A DNA stretch of 64,000 nt from Cryptomeria japonica (Eukaryota; Streptophyta; Pinopsida; Cupressales; Cupressaceae): the NCBI RefSeq assembly GCF_030272615.1, contig NC_081412.1, positions 697,012,083 to 697,076,082 of the forward strand. The letters run 5' to 3'. Shown piece by piece: positions 1 through 10,606 of the stretch. Numbering within the stretch: position 1 is the first letter of the stretch; each line of letters begins with the position of its first letter. The translations under genes and the position numbers were made by a program. A model generated the notes under the pieces. It had not been told where the DNA came from, did not search any database, and saw only the letters and a list, made by a program, of their open reading frames with translations.

Positions 1-780
1 CTTCCCTCAAGTTACTCCAAAGACACATTTCTTTAGGTTGAGTCGAACATGATATTGTTCTAGTCTATCAAATATTTTATCTAATATTTCCAGATGACCT
101 TCTCTTGTTAGTGATTTTGCCAATAATTCATCAACATAATCTTACATTATGGTATGCATCATGTCATGGAATATGGTGGTCATTTCTCTTTGATAGGTCA
201 CTCCTACATTCTTTAGACCAAAAGGCATTACATTCCAGCAATATGTTCCCCATGGACATGTGAAGGTTGTCTTATGTTGATCCTCTGGTGCGATCTTTAT
301 CTGGTTTTACCTTGAAAAGCCATCCATGAGTGAAAGCATGGCATGTCCTGCTATTAGGTCCATTATTATGTCGATGTTTGGTAGGGGGAAGTCATCTTTT
401 GGACATGCCTTGTTCAGATCTCTGAAGTCAGTAAAGATACAGATGCCCCCATTTGGTTTGCCAACAGGTACAATATTGGATATCCAATCTGCATAATCAA
501 TTGATCTAATAAAACCAACATCCAAGAGTTTCTTAAGTTCTGCTTTGACTAGTACTGTGATCTGGGGATGTATCATGAGAAGTTTCTACTTGACAGGCTT
601 GGCTCCTTCTTCTACGGAGAGATGATGCATGACTAAATTAGGATCAAGACCAGGCATGTCTACATATGACCATACGAAGTTGATCTGATGTTTTTTGCAG
701 AATTCAAAATACTTGGGTTGTTCCTTTCGAGTTAAAAGAGATGCTAGATGTATGAGGTGAGGAGTCTCAGAAGTCCCCAT
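1..780 (-). pseudogene. Reverse transcriptase domain (N-terminal half), Ty3/gypsy
   Basis: Encodes the fingers and palm of a Ty3/gypsy reverse transcriptase, which would copy element RNA into cDNA in the particle. Visible blocks in order are SYVDMPGLDPNLVMHHL (just upstream of the domain), the entry block VPVGKPNGG followed by FTDFRDLNKACPKD, LMDGFSR at the first catalytic-aspartate block, FTCPWGTYCWNVMPFGLKN, and DYVDELLAKS at the catalytic box. The catalytic box reads YVDE instead of YVDD. In-frame stops lie after PVK (about 586), after DGFSR (about 306) and just before DYVDE (about 146). The family normally continues into RNase H and integrase, which are off the left edge. The RT assignment is firm and the copy is clearly dead. 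Confidence 0.9.
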
Positions 781-1864
781 GTTGTATTCTTTGGTTTCCT
801 TGATGAGAATCGTTGATTGTTCCCATTATGTACTAGAGGGGAGAATGTCAAACCTTTCATCCTCCAGTGCCTCAAAGAGGTTTTCACCATTGGATACGCT
901 CTTTCTTTTTACTTTTTTGGGATCAAACAGTGCCACAGTGTGGTTTTCACTAGAAGATCCATGTTTTATTGTTATATTTTTGTTGTTGAAGGGTTTGGCA
1001 TCCGCTCTGAAGTATGTTGCACTATTAAGTTCAATGGCGAATCCAGCTTTGTGATCCCCGCTTGGTATGTTATCTCATAGTTCCAAAAAGTCAATGATTG
1101 CCTCATCATTTTGGAAGTGGTCAAGGTATGGGGGATTAGGTTGGTTCCATTTGATGAGTTCAGGATGGATAATGGGCATTGCCTCATCAATTAGGTTAAT
1201 TTCGTTAGATGTGTTAGTGAGGGTTAAGACATTGTGGTGAAGGTCATTGTTGGTACTCTCCATGTCAGAATCAGGCGTAGGATGTGATGTAGGGTCTGTG
1301 GAAGAAGTTTCCAGTTCATGAATCCAAGAGGTCTTTATCTGTGCTTCTCTGTAAACAGGGATGTCTTTACGAGGTGGAGGTAGTGATGTGTCTTCCTCAT
1401 CTAAAGTATTAAGTTGGACAGAATCAAATTCCCATTCATGTGAGTCAATCTCTGAGTCACTTTCCAATATCCGATTACTATACCATACTGGGATGTCCTT
1501 TGAGCTAAGCACTACAAGTGTGAATGGTTGATGTACCATTGTAGATGAAATGATCGGTGTTGCAGGTAGAATTATGGGAATCAATGAATCTGATACAGGG
1601 AGTATTGGTAGTATTGAATCTGTTGCTTCTGCTGGAATTGTCGGTGTTGTAGATACTGCTATGGGTTCTGATACAGTTTCTGCTGCTAATGGTGTTATTG
1701 ATGTTATGGCTATTGCGGTTGATGGGATTGTTGGTTTGATTGGTGGGATGATTGGTATTGTGGATTTTATTGTTGGGATGTTTAGCCTCAGTAGGGTAGT
1801 TGGTGTGGTTTTTGGTGTTACTGATATAATTAAAGGTGACCTCTTTATGTTTGTAGTAAGCTGA
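781..1864 (-). pseudogene. Linker between protease/G-patch and RT of the Tat-like element
   Basis: Polyprotein segment between the G-patch-like motif and the RT. The first part (about 1864-1550) is low-complexity, rich in Ile, Pro, Thr and Ser. The second (about 1550-1080) is acidic, with WEFDSVQLNTLDEEDTSLP and a run ending IIHPELIKWNQPNPPYLD. A third part (about 1075-781) reads through in a shifted frame with VALFDPKKVKRKS and FEALEDERFD before the RT. I recognise no domain. Such spacers are common and poorly conserved in plant Ty3/gypsy polyproteins. The plus-strand open frame at 1550-1864 is the antisense shadow of the low-complexity part. Confidence 0.55.
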
Positions 1865-1953
1865 TATAGAGATTTGTTGGGTTTTCCTTTGAATCTGAGT
1901 TTAGGAAGGATCGCCTTTTGAAAGCTTAAGCTTGTGTTATCTTTGGGCTTTAA

Positions 1954-2870
1954 TTATGGTTGCAGTGGTTCATGTCTTCCTTGCTTACAAGGTCCTAAAG
2001 TACTTTGACCATCATAACCCATTCTTTGCATAATGAGAAGGCCTTTTCCATACTGATCTGTGGGAAGCTTAGCTTGTGGGGTCCCCGCGGTGATTGCATC
2101 TTTACAGATCCATTCTGCTAAGTCTTCATCTCTGGTTTCTTCTTCTTGACTCTTTCCAAGCATGAACAGCATCAAAGTACATGTTGGCTTGACCAGTGGT
2201 GTTTGAAGTAACCGTTGTAGTTTACCATGAGTTCTAGGAGAAGTAGGTATTTTTCCAACACAAAAGAGTTGGCTCAAATTATACTCCCCAAGACCTTCCT
2301 CTGTTATTTTCATCTTGAGCTTCTCTTGCTTGGGTATAGTGGTTTTTTAACTAGAAAGAGAGGTTGGACTTATGTATGATGTGGATGAGATGGCTTCTCT
2401 GTTGTTGGGAACAGTAATCTCTAGCTGATTATTGAGATTGTGACAATATGCAAAGGGATTTGCATCACCCAGGATTGTAATTTCTACACCATTATGCAGG
2501 AACTTGATACACTGATGGTAGGTGGATGGAACGGCTTGCATGGCTTGTATCCAAGGTCTTCCTAACAACAAATTATATGGCAGAGGAAGGTCCAGAATTT
2601 GGCATATGACGTGCTTCACCACTGGGCCTACTCAGATCGGTAGCACAACAACTCCTTTGGATGAACGCTCTGCATCATCATAGGCTTTGATTGTTATCTT
2701 CTTGTGGGGATCCACTAATTCAATTGCATATCCCAATGTTGTGACCAATTGTAGTGTACAGATATTTAGGCCTGCTCCATTGTCGATCAAGACTCGCTTG
2801 ATTCTGTGTTGGTTGATATATCCTTCAATATGGAGTGAGCGTTATGAGGTTGTTGGAAGGATGTATTGTC
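1954..2870 (-). pseudogene. Retropepsin-like protease and G-patch-like segment
   Basis: The protease core begins with LIDNGAGLNICTLQLV (about 2800-2755), where the usual D-S/T-G triad reads D-N-G, and ends with the plant gypsy signature YNLLLGRPWIQAMQAVPS followed by KFLHNGVEITILGD (about 2575-2465). It would cleave the Gag-Pol polyprotein. After a linker there is a glycine-rich stretch, YGKGLLIMQRMGYDGQ (about 2045-1998), that resembles the G-patch following the protease in Tat/Ogre elements. The same two modules, in the same order and with near-identical GRPWI and QAVPS blocks, occur in the element at 38.27-46.69 kb. Stops separate the modules. Confidence 0.75.
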
Positions 2871-3019
2871 ACTTTCAAAGAAAGTGAGACAAGGTGATGA
2901 TCTCATATTTCCAACCATAGCTTGGAATTGATGTGTATTTAGATTCATAGGGACTGACACCTCTTGGAGAGATTGATCCAAGATTGTTTTATGAGATGGG
3001 GATAGGCGCAATAGCTCTA

Positions 3020-4832
3020 AGATGGATATCAGTGCGGGTGTTTTATCTAACTATTCCACAAGGTTATACTACTTTGGGATAGATGTGGTACCTTGTGGAG
3101 CTGCTTTTATGGCAATCTTACCATGACATGTAACAACATTGCAAGTGGAGCTAGGATTCTTGATGGTAATAGTTGCAATTTGTTCACTGACATCATATAG
3201 GTGATTCACAGTATAATTATAGGCGGCACGCGTATAATCAGTGGTATCTATGTCTCACCCTGAAGTGGAAGGACCCCTTTGATCTTGTGATGGAAGTGGA
3301 TTTTTGAACATGAGATGATCATTGTTTGTTGTTTTTCGGTCGTGTCTTTTGATTTCAATTTCACCTCGCTCAATAAGATCTTGAATAAGGTCATTCAATT
3401 TGTGACAATTGCTCGTCTTATTCCCTTTCCCTTGATGGAAATCGCAATGTTCAGTGTCCCTCCACCATGAAGGTTTGACCTGAGGTTCATAATTTGATGT
3501 TTTGGGTAAGGTCACCAGATTTTGAGAAACCAGTTGATGTAACACCATTTCAATAGGTTCCCCTAAGGGGGTGTATGTTCATTTTGGTTTAAAATTTTGT
3601 TGGCATTGTCTAGGTTCCTCTTGAGATATATTGCCTCCTTGATTTGGAAGAGCAACTTTGTTATTCTTGGGTGTGGGGTTCTGTCCGGAAAATCGTACCA
3701 CAAGTTGTGCACTTTTGATAGCTCTTGCATCCACAACCCCGTCATTGACGATGCTTTTGTTTTTGTTCCAGAAGTTAGGCTTGTCACTATTGAAGCGCGA
3801 GTGAGGGCTATCCTTTGGCTCATTATATATCTTGATAAGCCCTTTTTTTATGAGAGCCCGCTCACATTTTAAACCTTTGGTGATCATGTCATTGAAAGAG
3901 TCTATGTCTTTTACGTCTAGGTGAAATTCCATTTCATCGTTTAAGTTGGAAATAAATATTTCCGCTAGTTCTTGTTCAGATAACTGAAGAGAATGTCTGC
4001 TAGATATTTGATGCCATCGTTGTAGGAAGACTGAAAATAGCTCACCTAGTTTTTGTTTAGTGTTACATAGATCAGCCATGGTGATATCACGTTCAATGTT
4101 GTGTGAGTAATGTGTCAAGAACTTCTGGACTAGTTCTTTGAAGGTCCTAATACCACCTGGTAGTTAGGAAAATCATTATGTGGTTGTTCCTCCCAAACTT
4201 TGGGGAAAGAGTCGCATTAGGTATGTGTCCTCGTATGCCACTTCAAGGCAAGCTGAATGGAATTCTCTAACATGATCGCGAGGATCTCCTTTTCCTTGAT
4301 ACTTTTCGAACTTGGGTGTTTCGAACCCTCATGGAAAAGGTGGCATATGAAGATTCCTATCAAAGGGATATGGACAAATGTCATTAAGTGAAAACTAATT
4401 AGTTTTCACACCACTATGAAGTTGTTGGGCGAGAGTCTCAACTTGTTGCCGCAACATGTCTATTTCATTTGGAGAAGGAGGTGCGGGATTATCTTGATGA
4501 AGGTTGTATTTGATGTGATCTCCTCTTTCATCCTCATTACAACTTTGGAATTCTGATGCTTGCCTTAGTTGTGCAACATCAAAGTCAGAGGGTAGTTTGG
4601 CTCCCTCTTGAGCAAGTCTTAAAAAGTGAGCATCAGCATTGCTCCTGAGTATTTCGTCAAAAAGTCTATTAAAGAGAGGGTTGTGTTGTGCCCTTTCTAT
4701 TGCCGTGAGAGTAGGAGTACTTAGATTTTCATCATTTGGATTTTCTCCAAGAGCTTCTTGGAATTCATTGATATTTTCCTCTTCTTCTTCCTCAATTTCT
4801 TGTTGTCTAGACCTTGATCTGGTTTGAGCCAT
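3020..4832 (-). pseudogene. Gag of the Tat-like element
   Basis: Start at 4832 (MAQTRSRSRQQEIEEEEEEN), an acidic N-terminus following the leader; an earlier in-frame start is possible, but this Met fits plant gag openings. The capsid-like core is visible as FEKYQGKGDPRDHVREFHS, FPQSLGG and FKELVQKFLTHYSHN (about 4320-4110), then RWHQISSRHSLQLSEQELAEIF. The nucleic-acid-binding finger is CDFHQGKGNKTSNCH, followed by KLNDLIQDLIERGEI (about 3460-3355), the CHHC-type finger common in plant Ty3/gypsy gag. The C-terminal part YNLVE-stop-LDKTPALISILELLRLSPSHK (about 3063-2985) precedes the protease. Several stops (near 4394, 4150, 3570, 3255 and 3050) break it. Confidence 0.8.
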
Positions 4833-6117
4833 TTTGTTTACAAGTTTTTGTTGAAGACTGATGAAAATGATGACGAGTTGGTGATGGAATAAAGATTGAT
4901 GTTTGGTGATGTGTTTTGCATATGAATCTATAGCACTAAAGGTAGATGTTACTAAAGTCATTTCTTGAATTGTTTGTTGTTGTTTGATTTGACAAAGTTT
5001 GATGTGATAAGGTTTTAGATTGATCTGAGATGTGTTACAGACCCAACTACATAGTAATGAGAGGCTTCACTCATAGACCAGCTTTAACCTGCGTAGAAAT
5101 GCCTCTTAGGATGAGTTTATCCTAGATGTAGAGACACTCTAAAAGGTGATGTGTTGTGTTTGATTCAAGCAATATCGAAATAGAACTTAGGAAAAAAACC
5201 TCTTGATGTTTTGAGAGTTGAAATGGATTGATGATATGTGAATGGTGAGAATGGATGAAATGTTAACTTCAATAGAAACTTTATGTTACAAAAGGAACAA
5301 ACTCTTCCTTTTCTTGTTCAGGGGTTGGTGGTTATTCCCTAGCTGAGTTATATGTGATGCAAATGTCTGAAAAGAAGGCAGGATTGATTTTGCCTCCCTT
5401 GTTCTTATGATAACTCAAAGCTCTATATTGAGTAAAAGCTCGGTGGTTTAATGACTCTTGATCAAACTCATTTGTTTTTCCTTGAAGATAGACGCATGTG
5501 ATGTAAGAAGGTTCTATGAGAGACAAATATTTGTCTATTAAGATAGAAGAATTTATTCCTTTTGATAAAAGCCTTTGAGCTCAATGGTCTTTTCTTCAAG
5601 TTGATATGTTGATGAAGATTCTTCTTTCTCAAGATGTGAAGAATGGTCATATAGTTTGATATTTTTGTTATTGCTCTTTGTTTTTGATCTTTTGTTGGTA
5701 TTTTGAAAGTGTTTATGTTGGATGAATACTTGTTTTTGGAACTGAGTTTTGATTTTTTTTTCTTTTGAAAAGAAAACAAAGCAAGCACATAAACACAAGA
5801 ATGTTGCCTCGAAAGGTACAAATAGGTGTTGGTCTAGATCAACCCAATCCTTTGAACTTTTTATGACCCTTTCCTTCAAATGTATTTTAGGTGTTTCCAA
5901 AGCCTGAAGTCGGCTCAATTTGCACTGGTCTTGACTCAAAAATGAAAAACACTTCAAACACTCTCTATCCCTAAGGTCAAATGACCAGTTGCAATAATTT
6001 CAGCCCACATCTCAATATTTCTTCAACTTTGGTACTACATACCTTATGAATCTCGATGTGGCAAGTAAGGATGTGATATACTAAGTCTTGCATGAGCATA
6101 ACAAATATATGATCCCT
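4833..6117 (-). other. Leader between primer binding site and gag
   Basis: About 1.3 kb between the candidate primer binding site and the gag start. It is AT-rich with many stops in every frame. Short open frames on the minus strand at 5332-5957 look like chance and I give them no function. A Tat-like element may have a long leader or an extra 5' reading frame, but I cannot see one that is conserved here. Confidence 0.4.
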
Positions 6118-6135
6118 ATGATGGGGGAGTCGCCA
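6118..6135 (-). promoter_or_regulatory. Candidate primer binding site
   Basis: On the minus strand this reads TGGCGACTCCCCCATCAT. It starts with TGG, as expected for pairing to a tRNA CCA end, and TGGCGACTC is a start I associate with plant Ty3/gypsy primer binding sites. The flanking bases do not show a clean CA end of an LTR, so the exact LTR border is uncertain. Confidence 0.5.
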
Positions 6136-6970
6136 CTTTTATCAAGCTACAAGTAACCTTTCAAAAACCTATGTTTCTACTAAAGGAAATATGTATGGTG
6201 AGTATCCTGGGAGCAAAACCTTCTATGCTCTTGCACTAAATTTATCACAAATATCCTCAATCAATAGAACGGGTGCAATACTACTTAAAGGTGTTTAGTA
6301 ATTTTTTATGTTTTTGGACATAAGTTCATTCTGCAGTGACTCACTTAAGAGCCTTGTAACTTGTGGTGGGGCCCATTTGTCCTTTAAGCAAGTTACACTG
6401 TAGGAACAACTATACCCAAGGCTACAACTTTCACTCTCACCTGATTTCTATAGTGGATTGAAGGATTTACCACGCGAGGTCATTCCCAAGAGTGATGTGT
6501 CTCTTGGAAGACCTCTCTTAAAAAGAGAAAATTTGAGTGTTACTGACACTTTTCTCTTGCACCTAGGACCACAAAAGCCAAGGGAGAGGATAGTGTGTGT
6601 TAGAAGTAGGACCACTCGACAAACTCTTTTGCACAAGTGTGTCAAACACAAAATACACTTGTTCTTTTTAACTTATTATTGCAATGGTGATCTAACTATT
6701 TGGAGATGTTGCTCCAATAGTCATGGTGTTTTTTTTATCCTTCAAAGACAATATGTTGAGAAAACTAGGAAAAAAAATGAAATCCTCGTCAACTTAATGA
6801 AAAGCACGTTTGCCTGAAGTAAATTCCTTTGCAAAATGAGACAAGTTGATTGTTCTTTTTATTTGCCCAAAAACCAAGTGTGGATTGTAATTTTTAACCT
6901 CAATTGATGCAAGGAAATTAAAATTTGTTTGGTTGAGTTTTATGCACCAAAATGAAGTGTTTACGAAATC

Positions 6971-7143
6971 AAAATTTGATCTTGTGTAACGAGAATCCCA
7001 AACAGAAGTTCATAATTGAACAAGTTGCTCCTCCCCTTGGTTGTTTCTGACGTTAAGCCTCAATTTCTCGGGCCACATACCCCTAAAACATCCATAGAAT
7101 AAGATTAAAAGCATCAATAATGAGTAAAACTTAAAATTGGGGA
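6971..7143 (-). pseudogene. Orphan reading-frame family, copy 1 (short fragment)
   Basis: This segment matches 15975-16160 and 20700-20880 closely at the nucleotide level. The minus-strand reading contains FKFYSLLMLLILFYGCF, then a block ending GEEQLVQLWTSVWDSRY, which is the middle of the orphan family described at 17367-21690. Only about 55 codons are present. It sits inside the putative LTR of the Tat-like element, so it is a nested or captured fragment. The function of the family is unknown. Confidence 0.65.
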
Positions 7144-7780
7144 AATTATTAGCTATAGATAGATGCTCAACAACAATTGTACAAGAGGTTGGTCCTTTCG
7201 TTCCTTGTCATCAAGATTTTTTTGCAAGTTCATTTGTTTTCCTTACATTCTCTTGTTCACTTGGTTTAATGGTATTTGATGCTCTGCAAAATGGAAGGAT
7301 TAGTAAAAACATGGTTTGATAGCTAAACACACACAAGCAAACACAAGAGACAAGAGTTAGTCATTAGCGTTAGCAAATCAAAGATTGAATACTATCCTAA
7401 GCAAGCATATCAAGAAAGACACTACTAAACAAATAGAAAGTTTAAGGAATCTACAAAAAGTAACTAAACATCTCCATATGCTCTCTACCATGATGGTAGC
7501 TTCTCCTTCCTTGTTCCTTTCCTCTCCAAGTTCCAAATTAGTGTAGCTCTCAACAGCTTTTTGCAATATGGATGCCTTACGAAGGTTTAAGATGAAAAGA
7601 TGATTAATCTAAAATGTTATGTAAATGTGAACAACAGCTAAAATAAGAGATTATCTAATTAGCTAGTGTTGATTTTTAAACAAAAGAGTGAATATGATTG
7701 ATTATCTAATGTTCTCTAAAAATGGCTATAATGTAAATGCATACAAGTTTTCAGGATCTGGATTATGAAGAAATGAGCTC

Positions 7781-7788
7781 TATTTATG
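7781..7788 (-). promoter_or_regulatory. TATA-like box in the 5' LTR
   Basis: Reads CCATAAATAGAGCTC on the minus strand, a plausible plant TATA element inside the putative U3 region. The downstream minus-strand sequence is less AT-rich, as in an R region. No second LTR is available to test conservation. Confidence 0.4.
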
Positions 7789-8784
7789 GGGAAAATGGAG
7801 CAATGGATGGTTGAGATTGAGTAATCTCAACAAGGGTCGGGATTGAATGGTATTCAATCCATGTGAGGACTTTCAACCCAATCTCAAGATGACAAGTGTT
7901 TACATGAGAGGGGTTGAGAGGAGAGGGAAGAGGCATTAAATGCTTGACATGACCTGAGAGTTAACTTGGGAGTTAAGGTTAAGGTTGGGTTGAGTGAATA
8001 AATTCATTATTCAAAGAATATATGCTTTTATCCAATGGATAAACTCTTGTGCAAGAGTTAGAGGGATAACCATGGTCAAAGCAATAAATGCTTGAGGAGA
8101 CACATGGTTTACATGAGGGTTGAGTTTAGGGGTCAAAGTCCCTAACCATGGGTGCAAGTGGATTTAACCATAAATGGTTATGTAAGAGCCATAAGTGGTT
8201 TGGAAGACTTTAGAAGTTAAATTGTTGAACACACGAAGCATTTAATGTTTTTCAAAGACTTTGAAGTCTTTGAGAAGTGACTCCAAGTTGCTTAGGAATG
8301 TGACAATATTTAGGGGATGGATTAGGCTAATTAGGAAGGGGTTTAGAAGAATCTAGAAGGGGATTAGGATTGCAAGTGGGTTTGGTGGGTGAAGGAAAAT
8401 AGGATTTTCATTAAAATAAAATTCATTTATTTCAACAAATAGGTGCAAGTTGCATTTTTAGGAGAATGCAAGTCCAGGGGCGATTTAATGATTTAAATAA
8501 ATGTTTTAATTAATTTATTTAAAAAAGGAAAGGGGATTAAATGAAATAAATATAATTTCTTCATTTAATTGATTGTGAATTTGGTTTAATGGATTAATTA
8601 GAATAAATTGAATAATTTGTTTAATTAATAGGAGAATGTTTTAAGATGAATTAATTAAATGTTAATTTAATTAACTAATGGCCCGTTGGTTTTTAATCGA
8701 ATAAATAGAAAATATTCATTTAATTAAACTAGATAGATTTATGTGACTACAGTATCGACTTTGGAAAAATATGGATCCTCAACC

Positions 8785-9275
8785 TCCTTAGCCTCTCCAT
8801 TCTATGGCTACCAGTTATAAAGACAAGTCCCTTCATAGCTTCTAGAGGGGCCAACAATTCTACGACTGTAAACCCTTCCAGCCCTCAAAATAGCCCTTTG
8901 TATGGAAGTATCTTTTCTAGGTCCAAGGACAGCTACAAATTGCAGATGAGAAAACATCCATTCATGTGATGCTGCTAGGTTTATGTCAACACCAACTTGG
9001 TTGGTTATTCTAACCATTACCTATTTGATAGCTTCATACTTGTCATCTAGACTAAGGAAATGTTCCAGTGAATGAAGCTTCAATGATAATATCTCTTTGC
9101 CTGGACCACATAATGTTGCAACCATGGCCAATGGATTCAAAAGAAACCGACCAAGAGCCACGACACACCTCACAATCTCATAATTTTTTCTGTACACATT
9201 GAATTCATCATCATAAAACACAAGGTGAAATGATTCCAAATGGATATTGGTTCTATCATGCAGAATAGTTTTGAG
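8785..9275 (-). pseudogene. SPT6: SPT6-like transcription elongation factor fragment
   Basis: The minus-strand reading contains NPLAMVATLCGPGKEILS, a segment ending LEHFLSLDDKYEAIK, then GVDINLAASHEWMFS and LGPRKDTSIQRAILRAG. These match the conserved core (YqgF-like/helix-hairpin-helix region) of plant SPT6, a histone chaperone that travels with RNA polymerase II; the recognition is from memory of the family. An in-frame TAG (9021-9023) replaces a Gln codon. Past the RAG block the frame shifts and only a weak match to the next SPT6 segment remains (about 8860-8800). Only about 150 codons of a protein of well over 1,000 residues are present. The fragment is bounded on one side by the 5' LTR at 8751 and on the other by the LTR array at 9276. 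It is a dead gene piece. Confidence 0.85.
9271..9275. repeat. Target site duplication TTGAG, left
   Basis: TTGAG directly precedes the first LTR of the tandem array and is repeated directly after the last LTR at 15305-15309. A 5-bp duplication is the normal product of LTR retrotransposon integration. Confidence 0.85.
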
Positions 9276-9446
9276 TAATGGAGTTGAGAAAATACAACAC
9301 CACGGGATCCCAAATGATCTCTGCAAGCTGAAAAACCTGTTACAAGGAGAAGCAAGGAAGCAAATCACAGAAGAAAGAAATACACAGAAAATATGCTCAA
9401 AAAGAAAGAGCTCAATATTCACAAAAATGTGTAATGTAATAATCCT
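9276..9446 (-). repeat. LTR A (truncated)
   Basis: Matches the first 170 bp of the other LTRs from the GGAGTTGAGAAAATAC block to AATGTAATAATCCT. The terminal TGT has become TAA. At 9446/9447 the sequence jumps into the G-rich part of an internal region, so a deletion has removed the rest of this LTR and the neighbouring internal sequence. Confidence 0.85.
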
Positions 9447-10203
9447 ACGCTCTAGTGGCGGTCGGGTGGAGCTCTGATGGTCGGGTGGTGGTGCAGCGAT
9501 GGCTAGGGTGGTTTCTGGTGGCAATTAGACCGACAGCCGGGGCCCGAGGTGGTGGCGATGGTGACGGCAAGGGCTGGGTGGTGGCGGCAAGAATCGGCGG
9601 GGCCGGCAGGTGGGGGCCGCAGGGAGGTGGAGGCCAGGAAGCAGGGCCGCAGGGAGGTCGGTGGCCGGGAGAAGCGCCGGCGGGGGCCAAGAAGTTGGGG
9701 TCAAAAATGGTCGGGTCCGGTCTGATAGGGTCGACGAGGGCCAGACTGTTAGACCAGCAATGGTACGGAACCTGCGCCTGCTCCAAAAACCAAAAAGAAC
9801 TTGTGAATTTTTTTCACAAAAAAAACTTTCGCCTTTTGCAATTTTTTTTATTTTTTTTATTCTATACAATTTGTTTTTCAAAAAATCAAAAAATCGACCT
9901 GCATGTCGTAAAAAGGCAAAAAAAAAAAATTGAAAAAAAATTTTTCTCAAACTACATGCTAGGGTCGTACGGCCTGGATCTGGAGAAAAAATACTCCCAG
10001 AGGCTCAAGAACCAAAAAAGGTTAAATTTTATATGACCATAAGGGTTTCCAGGCCTTCTAAGAATGACGGTGAGGTTAGTTTAGCCCCAAAGTGCTCAGA
10101 AAAAAAGCCTATCCCTAGGTGCATAAAAAAAACTTTTTGAAACCCCAGATCTACTTCCAATGCAAAAATTCTCAAAACAAGAACAGATAGCTGCAAATCT
10201 GAA
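9447..10203 (-). repeat. Internal region 1 (partly deleted)
   Basis: Corresponds to the primer-binding-site half of the internal region (compare 11860-12630). It is very G- and C-rich at 9450-9770, then has long A and T runs at 9790-9950. Open frames on both strands here (for example 9455-10036) come from the skewed composition and are not conserved between copies. No gene is supported. Confidence 0.7.
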
Positions 10204-10215
10204 GCTCTAATACCA
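10204..10215 (-). promoter_or_regulatory. Primer binding site, LTR B
   Basis: Plus-strand GCTCTAATACCA, which is TGGTATTAGAGC on the minus strand. One base differs from the initiator tRNA-Met complement TGGTATCAGAGC. Directly adjacent to LTR B. Confidence 0.75.
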
Positions 10216-10592
10216 TGTTGGAGTTGATAAAATACAACACAATAGGAGCCCAAATGATCTCTACAAGTAGAAAAACTCGTTACAAAGAGAAGCAAGGAAG
10301 CAAATAACAGAAGAAAGAAATACACAAAAAAATATGCTCAAAAAGAGAGAGCTCGATATTCACAAAAATGTGTAATGTAATAATCCTCCTTCTTACAATA
10401 CAAAGAAAGAACTCAACCTTTAATAGGTCAAGAAACCCTAAAAAGGAAAACCTAGATTTGCACATAATAATTAATTAAAGAATTAATTATTATGCACATA
10501 AAGTTAGCTTAAGTGTAAAAGAGATAAAGGGAACTTAAATAATTAAACAAATATTATTTAATTAATCAAGTAAATACTCAAATACTCTAACA
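10216..10592 (-). repeat. LTR B
   Basis: 377 bp, TGTTGGAG to CTCTAACA, nearly the same as LTRs C and D. Contains an inverted repeat near 10468-10496 (ATAATTAATT and its complement) that is also present in C and D. In the array it serves as 5' LTR for internal region 1 and as 3' LTR for internal region 2. Confidence 0.9.
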
Positions 10593-10606
10593 CCCCCCCT
10601 TAAGCT
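10593..10606 (-). promoter_or_regulatory. Polypurine tract of internal region 2
   Basis: On the minus strand AGCTTAAGGGGGGG directly precedes LTR B. This is the expected site for plus-strand DNA priming during reverse transcription. A similar but shorter purine run precedes LTR C at 13018-13029. Confidence 0.75.

Larger units (their letters stand above)
1..8751 (-). mobile_element. Ty3/gypsy LTR retrotransposon, Tat-like, 5' part, decayed
   Basis: Minus-strand element that runs off the left edge of the window. Read from high to low coordinates it gives a probable 5' LTR (about 6136-8751), a candidate primer binding site (6118-6135), a long leader, gag (start about 4832), a retropepsin-like domain (about 2350-2800), a G-patch-like segment (about 1960-2100), a linker and the first part of reverse transcriptase (to base 1). 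RNase H, integrase and the 3' LTR would lie outside the window. The gag-protease-RT order, the CHHC-like gag finger and the protease motifs fit Ty3/gypsy, and a G-patch-like segment after the protease fits the Tat/Ogre group. Stops and frameshifts throughout make it non-functional. The outer LTR end (TGTAGTCAC read on the minus strand, at 8751) abuts the SPT6 fragment. Confidence 0.85.
6136..8751 (-). repeat. Probable 5' LTR of the Tat-like element
   Basis: The outer end is TGTAGTCACATAAATC on the minus strand at 8751. A TATA-like box lies at 7781-7788, followed on the minus strand by a transcribed-looking region (about 7560-7320). The high-coordinate half is AT-rich with many TTAATTAA-type runs. 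At 6971-7143 a fragment of the orphan reading-frame family is embedded. The second LTR is outside the window, so length and the inner border cannot be confirmed. Confidence 0.5.

Noticed and set aside
1550-1864. Plus-strand frame rich in Gly, Ile and Val
   Set aside because: Antisense shadow of the low-complexity linker of the Tat-like polyprotein.
5332-5957. Minus-strand frames of 64-134 codons in the Tat-like leader
   Set aside because: Lys- and Ser-rich low-complexity readings with overlapping alternatives and no conserved motif.
9455-10036. 193-codon plus-strand frame rich in Gly, Ala and Arg
   Set aside because: It lies antisense in the G-rich part of a non-coding retroelement, and the homologous regions in the two sister units do not keep it.
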